In this document: positions 34,061-45,903 of the stretch, piece after piece
Numbering within the stretch: the stretch's first letter is position 1
Layout: each line of letters begins with the position of its first letter
Assembly (NCBI GenBank): GCA_011800155.1
Contig: CM022375.1
Span: 2,232,001-2,296,000 of the forward strand
Direction: 5' to 3'
Length of the DNA stretch: 64,000 nt
Origin: Flammulina velutipes
Taxonomy: Eukaryota; Basidiomycota; Agaricomycetes; Agaricales; Physalacriaceae
Program-made: the position numbers and the translations under genes
The notes under the pieces: generated by a model
What the model was told of the DNA's origin: nothing
What the model saw: the letters and a program-made list of their open reading frames with translations, nothing else
Databases searched by the model: none

Positions 34061-34948
34061 TTAATACTTCTTGTAAGTTCCCTTTCCACTATCTTCGCCC
34101 ATTCTAAGACGGTTTCAGACATTAGCTACACACACTCACTCTGCTGGATGGCAATGCAAGCGATTTAAAAGCAAACTTGGCGAGTTCAGGTTTCTGTGGG
34201 CAATGTGTTGGTGAGAATGTCCCCCATATCATTTGGACGAGGATGACGCTACACTGGAACAAATCCGCTTCTCTCAGAAAATGGCATGACCCTCAAGGTA
34301 AATTATCGCTGACAACGTCCATAACGTACTCGGGGAGGAAACTAGGATGTCCGACTCGTTTGCTCGCGTCTTGGTCATGTTCGGGGATGATTCAGTATGA
34401 CCGAAGGCCGACCTCCTCCATGTTTGCTACGAAGACTTTCGCTTCTGCTGCGGCATTCGTGGTGGATATCTGCCGTATGGGGTAGTAGAACGTGGGGTAC
34501 TCTACGTTCTTCCCTCAGAATGGTCTCCCTGTGTGTCGGTAGCCTATGAGATAGGGAGATAGTTTTGGTATGTAACAAAGTCCTGCATTATCTTGCTCAA
34601 GGTCTCCTCGTTTGGCTCATACATTCTACAGTTCACACATTTCCAACACAACGCACCTATTGTTCCCGCCATCCTGTCTCAATCGATGGCGCATTTATGA
34701 CATTGTACGTACGGACAATAGTATATCTCGTACGTTCCTTCCAATAATAACTCTCTGATCCTTGGCAGCCTTCTTTTCATGTTTGTAAGTATGTTCGACG
34801 CTCCCGTTGACATTGACCCGTTGTTGTAAGCGGTCCGTTTCTAGTCTCGCGAAGCCGTTAATCCAAGTATAATAGGCAACAGCACAGCTCGTTCCGAGGA
34901 GTATAAAGTCTGGAGGACTGGCGGCTACACCTCACCAGTTTCTTACAG
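34061..34948. other. Intergenic region upstream of P450 copy A
   Basis: No gene recognised. The part after about 34760 is the P450 promoter, shared with the other three copies: a GTTGACATTG word (34806-34815), a CGGTCCGTTT word (34831-34840), CAGCACAGCTCGTTCC and a TATAAA. Earlier sequence (34190-34260) resembles 30300-30350. Confidence 0.5.
34902..34907 (+). promoter_or_regulatory. TATA box of P450 copy A
   Basis: TATAAA 42 bp upstream of the ATG, within a block conserved in all four P450 copies. The CCAAT word of the others is changed to GGCAACAG here. Confidence 0.65.
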
Positions 34949-37250
34949 ATGATCTCTACACTCAAATTCGCTTCCTCCACCATCTTCGTCGTCGTAACGC
35001 TTGCGCTTCTCTTGCGTGCCAGACACAAAGCTCGAGGTCTTCGACTGGCATGTGGGCCCCCTAGTCCGTCTTGGCTTATTGGTTCGTATACCGGACTGTT
35101 CTCATAGTGTATGCAAGCACTGACCGCATGCGCTTCAGGCCATGAAATGGACATTCGCGGCCAACGCATCGCAGGCGACAACGAATTGAAGTGGACCAAG
35201 CAGTACGGCCTCATCGTTCGTCTCGCAGGATGCTTCGGCGTAAGCACCACTCTCTGGTTTCGAACGTTCCTTGAAATTAAGGTCTATCATGTAGCAAAGC
35301 AATCTCCTTGTCTCGGACCCTAGAGCCCTGCAGTACATCTTTCACACATCTGGCTACCGCTTCCCCAAGACGGGCGACTCGCACCACCTTTTGAACTCTT
35401 TGCTGGGGCCGGGGCTTGTCGCTGTAGATGGTGCGAGATTTTGGTTTCTTACGTCGCTGAATATTGACATTTCCTACTAACAGGTGAGGAGCATCGTCGA
35501 CAGAGACACATCCTGAATCCTGCGTTCTCCATTGGACAGCTGAGAACTTTCCTTCCGTTGTTTCAAACACAAGGCGCAAGGGTATGTCATTTGGGGGACG
35601 GTAATACGTGGTACTAATCGATTTTTCTTAGCTCACGGAGAAACTTGAGGCTCATCTTGCTGGCGAGTCCGTCGTCGTCGAGATACTTAGCTGGACTACC
35701 AAGGTCGCTCTCGATGTATTGGGTCTTTGTAAGTGCCTTCTTTCTACTCCATCTCCTTCACATTTTCTGACCGCAAGGCAGCATCGTTCAGACATGTGTT
35801 CGGCGCTCTAGATGGAAATGAAGACGAGCTAGCGGAGAGCTTGAACAAGATTATGTGGGTTCTACGCTTGTTGGTTTGACCAATGCTCAATTAGTAACTT
35901 TTTGGCAGAGCGTCTGCCGCCGTGGACCCCACGCCGGCCGAGATCGCCTACACATCGCTATTGCGTCTCTTGCCTGGATGGCTCCTGGATCCCTTGGACT
36001 CGGTCGTAGCGTCTCGAACTTATTCCACGCTGAAGACCTTCCGGGCGCTGGCTATGGGCATATCCAGCGGCATTGTTCAGAATGCTGTGGACGACGTTGA
36101 AGGGCTTGGAAAGAAGGACATTGTTGGGATCTTAGGTGAGGTTCCTCCATACTGTTGAGGAGGGAATGTTGATGTGTTTCGTAGCTTCAAGCCGTCTTTC
36201 GGATGAGAAGAAGAAAGGAATGAGCCAAAATGCTATGTTGGCCCAAATGGCGTACGTCCTGATAGTTCATTTGAATATAAGCAACTGACGATCTTTTACT
36301 TGATAGAACATTCATCGTCGCTGGCCAAGACACGACGTCCAACACCCTTGGAAGTCTTCTCTATGAACTCGCACGCAATCCACTTGTTCAAAAACGTCTC
36401 CGGGATGAAATTCGTGAAATGCTGGAACGCAAGAACGGCGAGCCGTTGACGAACGCGGATTATGACGCTTTGCCGTTCATGAATGCGTGTATCAAGGTAA
36501 ACTCCTCCAGTCCCCTTGATGTTGTACGGCGATTTATATCTTTACAGGAAACCCTCCGGTTCCACCCCATCTTCCATTCCCTTATTCGCGAAGCAGCTCA
36601 AGATGATGTCCTGCCACTTTCGGAGCCACTGATTCTGACGGATGGGACGACTACTATGGAGCTTCCAATCAAGAAAGGACAAGTGGTTTACACCTCGATC
36701 TTGGTTTACCAACGGTAGGCATTATATCCTGCTTTTATCTGAATCTGATCTGAGTGCGTGTAGACTTCAGAAGGTCTGGGGAAAGGACGCGGATATCTGG
36801 AACCCTGACAGATTCATGGATGAGGGGGTTGGGCGCAGTGGTAGTAATGTTGGCGTCTATGCGAACCTGTGAGTTTTTTGACGGTAGGATTGTTGTGGAC
36901 ACAGTACTAACCATCGTGATGCCCAAGTCTTGGCTTCAGCGCGGGGACCAGAGCTTGTCTCGGGTGAGTTCTATCGAACGTCAAACTCGGCTTTCGACCT
37001 AACATTCACATTCTTCACAGATGGCGTTTCGCGTGAGTGCTCCAAAATCTAAGTCGACGCCCAGGCTCATCGTCCTAGTTTGATGCAATTGCAAGTCCTC
37101 ACCGTGCTCATGGTTAACAAGTTTTCCTATGAGCCCGATCAGGAGGTCTTGTATGTGCCCACGCCGACTGGTATCTTTCCTGCGCTTGAAGGCAAACAGA
37201 AAGAGGGGAACAAGATTCCGTTGAAGGTAAAGCCTCTTGCCATGGGCTAG
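34949..37250 (+). CDS. Cytochrome P450, copy A
   Basis: My model has 14 exons: 34949..35081, 35139..35239, 35295..35430, 35484..35581, 35632..35728, 35782..35854, 35909..36135, 36185..36251, 36307..36496, 36548..36714, 36764..36868, 36928..36963, 37021..37032, 37079..37250. It gives 537 residues with every junction in phase. Exon 13 is only 12 nt. Residues about 1-22 form an N-terminal membrane anchor, followed by basic residues and PPSPSW. Hallmarks: I-helix AGQDTTSNT, ExxR in ETLRFHP, WNPDRF and the haem loop FSAGTRACLG. This is a class II microsomal monooxygenase that would need an ER reductase. I do not assign a CYP family or substrate. Confidence 0.88.
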
Positions 37251-37589
37251 TAGACTAGGTGCTCTACGCTTTGCGCTTGTATTATCTTGAAATATTGAAG
37301 AAGATTGGTGACGCTGCTAGCGACACATTTACTACAAACAATTGTACCCATCCACTTGAATTTTGTTGAACGTTTTGAGCTGGTGGCGTAAATGGAAAGC
37401 ATAGTTCGGGCTTTGCCGATATTACTTTCTATTGATTTTCAGCACAATCATTCGCTCCTCCGCTTTACCTCTTACCACCACCATGGTTGTCCTCGAAAGA
37501 CGGCGGGGTTACTCGATGCGCCCTACACTATACAGAGCTAAGAGGACCCTATAGGCGCCATAGACACGCTTCAACTGGAGGGCGCGTCT
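37251..37589. other. Spacer with GON7/methyltransferase promoter relic
   Basis: From 37380 the sequence matches the shared GON7/methyltransferase promoter and leader. Only the first bases of a GON7 copy remain. Confidence 0.45.
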
Positions 37590-39870
37590 GTGAGTAAGAT
37601 GGACTCCATGGTCTTGTGGAAAGGCTGCAATTCTCCTAGAGTCCTATTTGTCCCTTCATACGCACGGGGATCGACTCATGCACAACGTCTTGTGCTTGAC
37701 TCCGGCTACAGGTCTGCAGAGGAAGACTTGGACGGCGAAAGGGCGGCAACTTGAACGACGACGCGGAACACGCACGTTGGATGACAGGACCAGCTCGCGG
37801 AGAGGCCTGGGTAGAAGACGGTGAAACGCAAGACGGCGAAACGAAGAGGGTCACATTGGACGATGCCTACAACGCCAAGAAAGAGGAACAATGCGCCGTC
37901 CAGCGATCCTTCAACGACTTTCCCAACGACGTCTACGTTGAGCTCAACGATGCTCCGTTGTCCATTTCCGATCATAACTCCGTCGGATTCCAGAGCTATG
38001 TGAGCTCCATCCTTTCGACCGAACGAACGTGCGCATCCCCAGCAGACTTTCGTCTTTTTTCCGGCACACGAGTCCTCGAGCTCACCGCAGGTATCGGTCT
38101 GCTCAGCATCGCGTCCGCCAAACTTGTCCAGGCAGACATCATCGTTGCGACGGACTACACCACCAACTTGATCCGGACCTCATGATGAGGTCAAAAATGG
38201 GGATCATTTGCCTCGCAGGGCGGGATCTCGACACAGACCTCAGCGGAGACTCAATTCCGCCTATCGCGTAATGGTCAAGGGAGGCTGGGAGGTCACTATG
38301 ACGCTCAATCCGAGCTCAGAACGATATCAGGATGCTGTCTTGCCAACCTCAGCTCAGTTCTGACATGATTATCTTAATTTGGTTGATAGATTCATTTTGA
38401 CCAACCAAATGTAGTAGCGCAAAATAGTTCATTGTATTCAATAAAAACGGTAAGTATCGTGCAATACCATACAATAAGTGCATAAGGACATCAATGAAAA
38501 CGAGCATAACCCTACCCGCCGACCTCACCAAAATCCCTTGGGCTCCTACTTTCAATCCCGTTCTGTTCTTCATGACGGTGCACTAAAGTAGTGTTAGAGC
38601 GATCTTTGATTAAGAAGGGGGGTGAACGTACTGAAAAGATCATAATATTGAAAGGGCGCCAGGCGCGCCGGCATGTGAAGGTCGACGATAATTTTATCTT
38701 CCTGCCAGTACAGTATATCGTGAATAAGAATTCAATGGGAGGTGGTGACCACATACTGCTTTCCGGGGCAATGTTTCTTCGCATCCTGTCCACAGTCCTT
38801 GGCGGAAGACGAGTTTTCTTGGAGGACCCTAAGCCCTCCTCGGACTTCGGTGCACGACGACGAAGATGCGTTAGCAAGGGCAGATAATCAGAGCTATTGC
38901 AGAACACACCTTCACGGTTGTTCGACGAGCTTCCGAGTCAGCGTCTGTCCGACCGACGCCTGTGTGCGGCCAACGAAAGGCAAGTGTCGGGTGCCAGCAT
39001 CAGAAATGAAGTGGATTTTGAATTTAGTGGAAGGGCCCGCGCGAATTGTCGAACGTGTCGTCCAGCTCGTCCTGACTCCTGGAATCGGTTCACTAGCGGC
39101 CACAGTCGTGCGGGTGGATGTAAGGAGGTCAGCAAGTGTTGAGAGGAGAACAAAGGCTGGGTGCACTTATCGAGTCGACGATTGTCGTCAATGGAAATGT
39201 TGGCTGGAAAGAGAGGTGCGTTTGGGAAAGAACTTAGAGAGAAAAAGACGTATGGTGTTTGGAAATAACACGTGAGGCAAACAGTGCAAAATCCTCATCA
39301 GAGGCCGAACGAGGAGAGTCTATAGAATGCAATAGTGAGGTCGTCGTGAGACCAGATGAAGGTCTAATCAATGTTTGCGTACACGATATTTTCTGATGCT
39401 CAGCTGATGCTCAGGAGAGCCTCCCGGGGCATCATTTAGTCAGGTCACGGCTTGGAGGCCGTGACAAGCTCAGAACAAGTTGGTGGTGTACCACCCAGAC
39501 GTCCTCGCCAACCTTCAATCCAACGTCACGACCAACCAATGCGACGTCCTGGAAGATGCCAGACCATGCTCATCCACTTGACAAGGTGTTCGAAATAATA
39601 CTGGCGGCAGACGTCGTATATCACGTCGACCATGCGATGTAGATACGTCGGTGCATGGAGCGTCTCCTTGCGCACGATGGGGTGCTGTGGTTGATGGCTG
39701 CGGTGCTTACGACGGGGCGTCATGAAGGGCTGGCGTCTACTGTGGGCAAAGTCTTCGCGGAGGCGGACGAAGGACTCGTCATTCGAAGTAGGAAGGAATA
39801 CCAGCGTAAAGGAGGAGTTGGGAGAGCTGGTGAGGGTGAACATCAGCTTTGCATAATTGATAATGTAAGT
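37590..39870 (+). pseudogene. Methyltransferase copy E, degraded and interrupted
   Basis: Relics of the same methyltransferase lie at about 37590-38157 and 39489-39870. The N-terminal part has lost much of its sequence and its frame. The middle keeps the block before motif I and a changed motif I (ELTAGIGLLS). The element at 38158-39488 then cuts the codons for VATDYHP. After it, the sequence resumes at HPDVLANL, has a stop in the motif after AADVVYH (ATGTAGATA context), and runs to the family C-terminus. The element is therefore only one of several lesions. Confidence 0.8.
38158..39488. mobile_element. TIR transposon with TA target duplication
   Basis: Perfect 12 bp inverted ends CACCACCAACTT / AAGTTGGTGGTG, flanked by TA on both sides (38156-38157 and 39489-39490). 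The uninterrupted methyltransferase copies show the empty site. Length is 1331 bp. A TA duplication is typical of Tc1/mariner-type elements, though this terminus is not one I recognise. Open frames inside (38742-39275 plus; 38512-38907 minus) show no transposase motif I can see. Confidence 0.75.
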
Positions 39871-40862
39871 TTTACTTCGCTATTCGTTATCAACACCCAT
39901 TCTAATCCAGTTTTCGAATCAAGCGTACTAGTTCCGTAGTTTCGCAATCCAAGTGGTACGAATTCAATCTTCACGGCTTGGGTATCGATGTCCGCCATCT
40001 TAATACGCAGCAACTCTGCTTTCCCCAGAAGTTGCCGAGGTGATATTTCTTCACATGGCCCTCGAGGGACCGATTATCACTCATGAAGATCGTCAGCAAC
40101 TAACTCATGTCAAGGGGTCATTCATTGTTTGGGTTAAGTACCGACTTCCTCGGCATATAGCTTGGGACAGTCGGTGAAAGGTTAGTTCACTTATGAATGG
40201 TACGCTTTCCACTCCTCCTATGTCACGTAATGTTCTGACGATATCTGTAGTCCCCAGGTTTGAACATGACTCGTTTTATTACGCTGGTCAAACCTCTAGT
40301 ACTGCACCCGTTATCGCGGGCTTACCCCGCGGCCGCATGTTCCCAATTCTCGTACGAAGAACTTCGATGCTTCACCCTATGGGACAACGGAGTAGCTCAC
40401 CCCAGCATTCAAAGATTTGCTTACGACAATAGCCTCCTGGCATCCTCGCTCAGTCGCGTTCCTTGGTTACGTTTACTGCAGAATGGGAGCCCTGATTCAC
40501 CGTAATGGAGTCTTGGTGAGTTTTATGATACTGCTCCTCGTTATTTGCTTATACGCTCAAAAGATCGCACATCCAATCTCCATACACCTATGTAGCTCAT
40601 TCGCCCGATGAATCTGTCAGGTCTGTCTCTACATGTTCTCTGTTTGTCGAAAATTCTCTCGTACGTACTCAACATACAACGATTCACTCGGGTTCTTCTT
40701 TCTTCTTTCTATCCCGTTGACATTGCTATTTTACTGTCAACGGTCCATTATACGATTTCGCCTGGCTAATATCCCCTCTAGACCTCTAGCCAATAGCACA
40801 GCTCCTTCTGAGCACTATAAAGTCTTGAACCTGGTACGCTACATCTCATTCATCACCCTCGA
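39871..40862. other. Intergenic region upstream of P450 copy B
   Basis: No intact gene. Around 40335-40480 lies a block also present upstream of P450 copies C (45380-45540) and D (54360-54510), with words CAAAGATTTGCTTACGA and CCCACAATGG-like steps; its coding potential is unclear. The promoter block GTTGACATTG (40716-40725) and CGGTCCATTA (40741-40750) follows. Confidence 0.45.
40816..40821 (+). promoter_or_regulatory. TATA box of P450 copy B
   Basis: TATAAA 42 bp upstream of the ATG, preceded by AGCCAATAGCACAGCTC with an intact CCAAT word. Confidence 0.65.
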
Positions 40863-42864
40863 AATGAGCTCTGCGCTCAAATTCGTATTCTCTAGCATCT
40901 TCATCGTCTTGACGTTTTCTCTCCTTCTTCGCACTAAACGGAGGGCTCGAGGTCTACGGGTGGTCTCTGGGCCGCCTAGCCCATCATGGCTTACTGGTTC
41001 GTAGATTGCACAGATCTCTCCGTTGCATAGATTGACCCCATGTCTTTCAGGCCACGAAATGGACATTCGCTGTCAGCTAAATGCAGGGGAGAACGAACTG
41101 AAATGGACCAAACAGTACGGTCTCATCGTCCGCCTTGCTGGATGCTTCGGTGTAAGTGGTCATCGTGGGTCCTTGTACGTTTCTAAAAACGAACACCATC
41201 CAGGAAAGCAATCTCCTTGTCGCCGATCCCAAAGCCCTACAATACATCTTTCACACCTCGGGCTACCGCTTCCCAAAGACGGGCGACATACACCACTTTA
41301 TGAACTCTTTGTTAGGACCCGGGATTATCACTGTAGAGGGTGAGATGCTTCATTTTCTGTGGTCGTTATGAAGCTGATCGTTATCTTCCAGGCGAGGAAC
41401 ATCGCCGCCAGAGACACATTCTGAATCCCGCATTCTCTGTGGGACAGTTGAGAACTTTTCTTGCTATCTTTCAGACGGAGGGCCAGAAGGCATGTTATTC
41501 GGAGAGCAGCACGAAATCTGAAAAGTACTGAACAAAGATTACAGCTTACAGAGAAACTTGAGGCCCATCTTGCTGGCGAATCCGTCGTCCTTGACATTCT
41601 TACCTGGACTACTAAGGTGGCTCTTGATGTGTTGGGTATCTGTAAGCACCTTTGTTACTCATTCTCCCTTATGATACCTGACCTCACCGTAGCATCGTTC
41701 AGGCATGAATTCGGTGCCCTGGAAGGCAAAGAAGATGAGCTGGCCGAGAGCTTGAAGAAACTGGCGTGAGTTGTACACTCTTAAAGACTAGGATCTACCT
41801 CATTCCTTCACAGAACGCCCGCCTTCTTGAATCCTTCTGCTGCCGAAATCATCTACACAGCATTGTTGCGTCTCTTGCCGGGATGGTCTCTCGACCCCTT
41901 GGACTCCATCATAGCGTCCCAAGCTTACTCGATGTTGAGAACCTTCCGGGGGATGGCTATGGGGATAGCCAAGGGCATTGTTGAAAAGGCCGTGGATGAC
42001 GCTGAAGGTCTCAAAGAGAAGGATATCGTCGGGATCTTAGGTAAGATTTCTTTCTAGATATGATGAGACGATTGTTGAGGCCATTTTTGTAGCCTCGAGC
42101 CGTTTATCCAACGATAAGAAGAAAGGAATGCACCAAAATGCTATGATGGCCCAAATGGCGTACGTTCCTGAAGCCCATCGGAGTTATCCAGTAGCTGACT
42201 ACTGATGATAGTACCTTCATTGCTGCTGGACAAGATACGACATCCAATACCCTCGGCATCCTTTTGTATGAGCTCGCACTCAATCCACCTGCTCAAGCAC
42301 GTCTTCGAGCTGAGATCCGCGAAATGCTAGAACGCAAGAATGGCGAGCCGTTGACGATTGCAGATTATGACGGTCTGCCATTTATGAATGCGTGTATCAA
42401 GGTTAGCTCCTTCGCTCCCGTAATCGTGTATAGCTGACATATTGGCAGGAAACGCTCCGTTTCCGCCCCATTGTACATTCCCTCATTCGCGAGGCGGCCC
42501 AGGACGACGTCTTGCCTCTTTCCGAGCCACTCGTCTTGCGGGACGGCACAACTTGCATGGAGCTTCCTATCAAGAAAGGACAGGTAGTTTACACATCCAT
42601 CTTGGTCTACCAGCGGTACGCACCTTTATCTAGGAGTATGAGTTCTTTACTGAGTTGAATCGGAATAGGCTGCAGAGCCTTTGGGGTAAAGACGCGGACG
42701 TCTGGAACCCAGATAGGTTCATGGGTGAAGGGGTTGGGCGTGGTGGTGGTAAAGCGTGACAGATTGTAATTGAGTTTAGTCCATGCATAATGCCCTAGTT
42801 AATCACTTTTCAACTCAACTCGAACTCTAATAAACTTGATTAATGATGAGTAACAAAATAAAAG

Positions 42865-42945
42865 AACGACCAGTAGGGATCGAACGTACGACCTCCGCGT
42901 GAAGCCGGGACGGTATAGCCGCAAATACCACTGAGCTATCAAGCC
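42865..42945 (-). ncRNA. tRNA-like sequence with Pol III box A and box B
   Basis: Reading leftwards, it has GGCTTGATAGCTCAGTGG (a good box A), an anticodon-arm-like stretch with GGCTTCACGCGG and GTTCGATCC (box B), then TTTT. The acceptor stem does not close and the T stem has a mismatch, so it is a degenerate tRNA or tRNA-derived promoter, not a working tRNA. Confidence 0.45.
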
Positions 42946-43778
42946 ATACATAACAATAATAGCGACGCATTATAATGCTTCGCTCGCCGCATTTCCGTAG
43001 GTAAGCGCTTGAGTAATGAGTGCCAAACTTAAGTCATATCCTCGTTTCTTTTCCTTTCTCCTCCCTTCTATCTCGTCAACGCATCCTCCCACCCTCCTGC
43101 ATTGCCGCCTCATTTTCAAAAGTCGACGCCCACCGTTTTGAACGCCCCGCGGACTCGTTGCACACCCATCCGCCCTCCTGCCTCGCCGCCTCGCTGCCAA
43201 AAGTCGACGGTCAGTGCTTTGCACGCCCCGCGGACTCTTTTCGACCCTTATCCGCCCCCACAGGCGCCGTCTCGCCCCACAGGTTGAAGAACAACCATTC
43301 AATGTTCCAACCGCCCTTCACCACCGTCGTCTCGGCTCCTAGAGTCGACGGCAAGCACATCGAACACTTCCCAGACTTGCTTCTCATCAGTGCAATACCG
43401 CCCACCCCTGCCACCACACCGACCCAAAAATCAACAACAAGCCATGTGGATGCCAATCTGCCCAGTCGGCAAGCCATTTAGATTCCGTAATCACTTGTTA
43501 CCACTCCAATGTGATCACCTTTCCCGCACTGAACTTGATTTGAGTTCAATCCAGATGAACTAAGTAAACTCAATCTGTACTCAATTTCAATTCGGATCCA
43601 GTTGGACAGGAACTCAAACTTATGGCCAGGTGAATTGAGTATGAGTTGAGTACAATTTAACCTTGAATCAAGTTCAATCAACTCAAATCAACTTCATCTA
43701 TTTTGGGAAAGAAAAAGGCAAGTCCATTGCCATAGACGCCCGTGACCACATAGAGTGGCTAACTGTTGCCGAAATAGT

Positions 43779-43868
43779 ATGGCTAAATGGTGTAACGGCA
43801 TCAGCGGAGAGCGCAGCTTTAGGAATGTCCCTTTGGCGAGGCTACCGTTCGATCCTCGTCCGTCACCA
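43779..43868 (+). ncRNA. Second tRNA-like sequence, opposite orientation
   Basis: Reading rightwards: TATGGCTAAATGGTGTAACGG (box A-like), GTTCGATCC (box B) and a run of six T directly after CACCA (43869-43874), as at Pol III terminators. Stems are imperfect. It faces outward, opposite to the unit at 42865. Confidence 0.42.
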
Positions 43869-44426
43869 TTTTTTAATGCCGCGTGGGTTTGGGTTACATT
43901 CAACTCAACTCAACTCAACTCGCATCACGAGTTGAGTTTGAGTTGAGTTCAAAAACACTTAACTAGGGCATTATACATGCAATGAACTCAATTACAGTCT
44001 GTCACCCTGTTGGGTGGTAGTAACGTGGGCGTGTATGCGAACCTGTGAGGCTTCTTCGACGTTATGGACCAAGCGTCGTTAATTAATATGGGCGTCTAGT
44101 CTTGCATTCAGCGCCGGGAACAGAGCCTGTATTGGGTGAGTTGATCCAACTGACCTCACTCAACTTGACATTGACATTCCTCACAGATGGCGATTTGCGT
44201 AGGTACCTCTAGTCCGATTTCAGACTTATGCTCACGCTCGGTTTGCCGCACCAGATTGATGCAACTACAAGTCCTCACCGTGCTTATGGTTAACAAGTTT
44301 TCCTATGAGCCTGATGTAGAGGTCAAGTTTGCGCCCACGCAGATTGGTATCTTCCCTGCGTTGGAAGGGAAATATGAAGAAGGGAACAAAGTTCCGTTGA
44401 AGGTCAAGGCTCTTGCTATTGAGTAA

Positions 44427-45903
44427 AGTAACTCCCTACATATAAAGGCAGCGCTTGTTGTAAGTTGATGTACTTGTATGTATCCTTGTTCAAACTTTGC
44501 CGGCATGATGACGCCGCCTAGGGTTTATCAGAAACCACGACTATGAAAAGCTTTGCTTTGCTTTTCCTTCTACGCGACTTGCACTACATACGTTGATTTG
44601 CCGACGGCATTCGACTCACGTGCTAAAATTAGTCTCAGTCCATAACCACGACGTTACTCAGGCTATCCTTCGCCTTCTACGCGCTGTCGGTCATATTTGT
44701 CTCTCATATTGGCCGACAGAGAAAAGCTTTCCTGCCTCTGTCGCCAATCTGTTTCAACGCGTCGTTCCACGACCTGAACTGACGAGTTCGGATCTAAAGG
44801 CGACTGTCAATATTTTTACCGCGAAAAGGAACGATTGTCCTCTTAGATCTGAACAATAGAACGGCGGGGCGCGCTCTGGGGCTCATCTGTCTCGCGAGGT
44901 TCGGATATCCGTCGAACGCCGCCGACGATAGAGAGGCGTGGCTTCGGGAATCCTGGCCAAGACCCGTGAGTACCATATGAGGGTGTATGTTTACTTTCTC
45001 CTTGTCTTCCTCATACTTACATGGTTTTAGATATGATTTCGATAGCCATTCACAATGAAACCTTTTGTAAACTTGAAATAAATGCTTCTCAGGAATTTCG
45101 TCCAGTACACCAAGACATAGGTCGCGCACCACCTTCGCCCCGACTCTCGCTCTTCAATGTTGCTGATTCTTTTTGGAACGGGAAGAAACGACCGAGCAGG
45201 CCCGACTACTCAACATATGTTGCGAAGAATTGACAATTTGTGGCATTTGTACATAATTCCTACCTTTATATGGTACGGAACTGACGATGTAACAGGAGCT
45301 CTTGTATTGTATGTGAATCATGCTATCAGAAGATAATCGCCATCACCTCAAATCCGTCGAAGTCTGTCCTCGTGCGGTCTGTCCACCACTGCAACTCTTC
45401 GATCCCCCCAAGATGCCCTTACATTTCGCATTTGGTTACAACCGCATGGAACAGTATCGGAGGCGCCCCGAACTCATACAAAGATTTACTTACGATCGCA
45501 GCCATCGTCCTTGTGCGTATGTTACGTTTCTTTCCCACAATGGTCTCCATGGTACGTCAATATACCCATATGAACACTTTCATACCGTCTCTTCATGCCT
45601 TGGCTCATACAGTACTGCACAATAGGCTTCTGCCTATATTCTCCGGGTCCTTAAAACCCATCGGCTCTGGCCTGATACCATATTTGTGCGTAGAAAGTCT
45701 CCACTGCATAAATTTCCCACTCTGATTCTTCTTGATAGCCTTCTTTTTTCATTTTCGCATGTCGTTGACATTGGTATGTTGTTGTCAGCGGTCCGTTATG
45801 GCCCCGCGAAGTAATGCACCATCTCTAGCCAATAGCACAGCTCGTTCTAAATGTTATAAAGCCTTGAGTGTGAGTGCCCTACATCTCATTAACTTCCCTC
45901 GAG
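44427..45903. other. Upstream block of P450 copy C (duplicated before copy D)
   Basis: The stretch from about 44610 is repeated at 53500-54885, so copies C and D were duplicated together with about 1.3 kb of upstream DNA. No intact gene seen. A block at 45380-45540 also occurs before copy B. The promoter words GTTGACATTG (45764-45773) and GCGGTCCGTTATGG (45788-45801) precede the TATA box. Confidence 0.5.
45855..45860 (+). promoter_or_regulatory. TATA box of P450 copy C
   Basis: TATAAA 44 bp upstream of the ATG, preceded by AGCCAATAGCACAGCTCG (CCAAT word). Confidence 0.65.

Larger units (their letters stand above)
42754..44007. mobile_element. TIR element with two outward-facing tRNA-like modules
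   Basis: Inverted ends of about 47 bp with a few mismatches start GTGACAGATTGTAATTGAG on the left and GTGACAGACTGTAATTGAG on the right (reverse strand). They share TAATGCCCTAGTTAA. Subterminal zones are full of AACTCAACTC/GAGTTGAGTT words. The interior has a minus-strand tRNA-like unit (42865-42945), a two-fold 80 bp repeat with an open frame (43020-43481) and a plus-strand tRNA-like unit (43779-43868). Target duplication is unclear. No transposase is seen, so it is non-autonomous. Confidence 0.7.
40863..44426 (+). pseudogene. Cytochrome P450, copy B, interrupted by a TIR element
   Basis: The gene follows the exon plan of copy A from ATG 40863 to about 42753, with open frame through the I-helix (AGQDTTSNT), ExxR (ETLRFRP) and WNPDRF. 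One intron (after 41490) has a GC donor. The element at about 42754-44007 then enters the exon before the haem loop, and the frame stops just inside it (GGGKA then TGA). The rest survives after the element: GGSNVGVYANL, the haem loop FSAGNRACIG and the final exon to a TAA at 44424. Unless the element is removed by splicing, for which I saw no clear signal, the product lacks the haem cysteine and cannot work. Confidence 0.82.

Noticed and set aside
38742..39275. Open frame in the TA-flanked element as a transposase
   Set aside because: No DDE-type spacing, zinc finger or helix-turn-helix could be recognised.
42865..43868. Two functional tRNA genes
   Set aside because: Acceptor stems do not pair and T stems have mismatches, so only tRNA-like promoter modules are claimed.
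45320..45725. Small gene upstream of P450 copy C (MPLHFAFGYNRMEQYRRRPEL)
   Set aside because: A similar piece exists before copy D, but it ends in different frames after few residues; it may be a relic or conserved promoter DNA.
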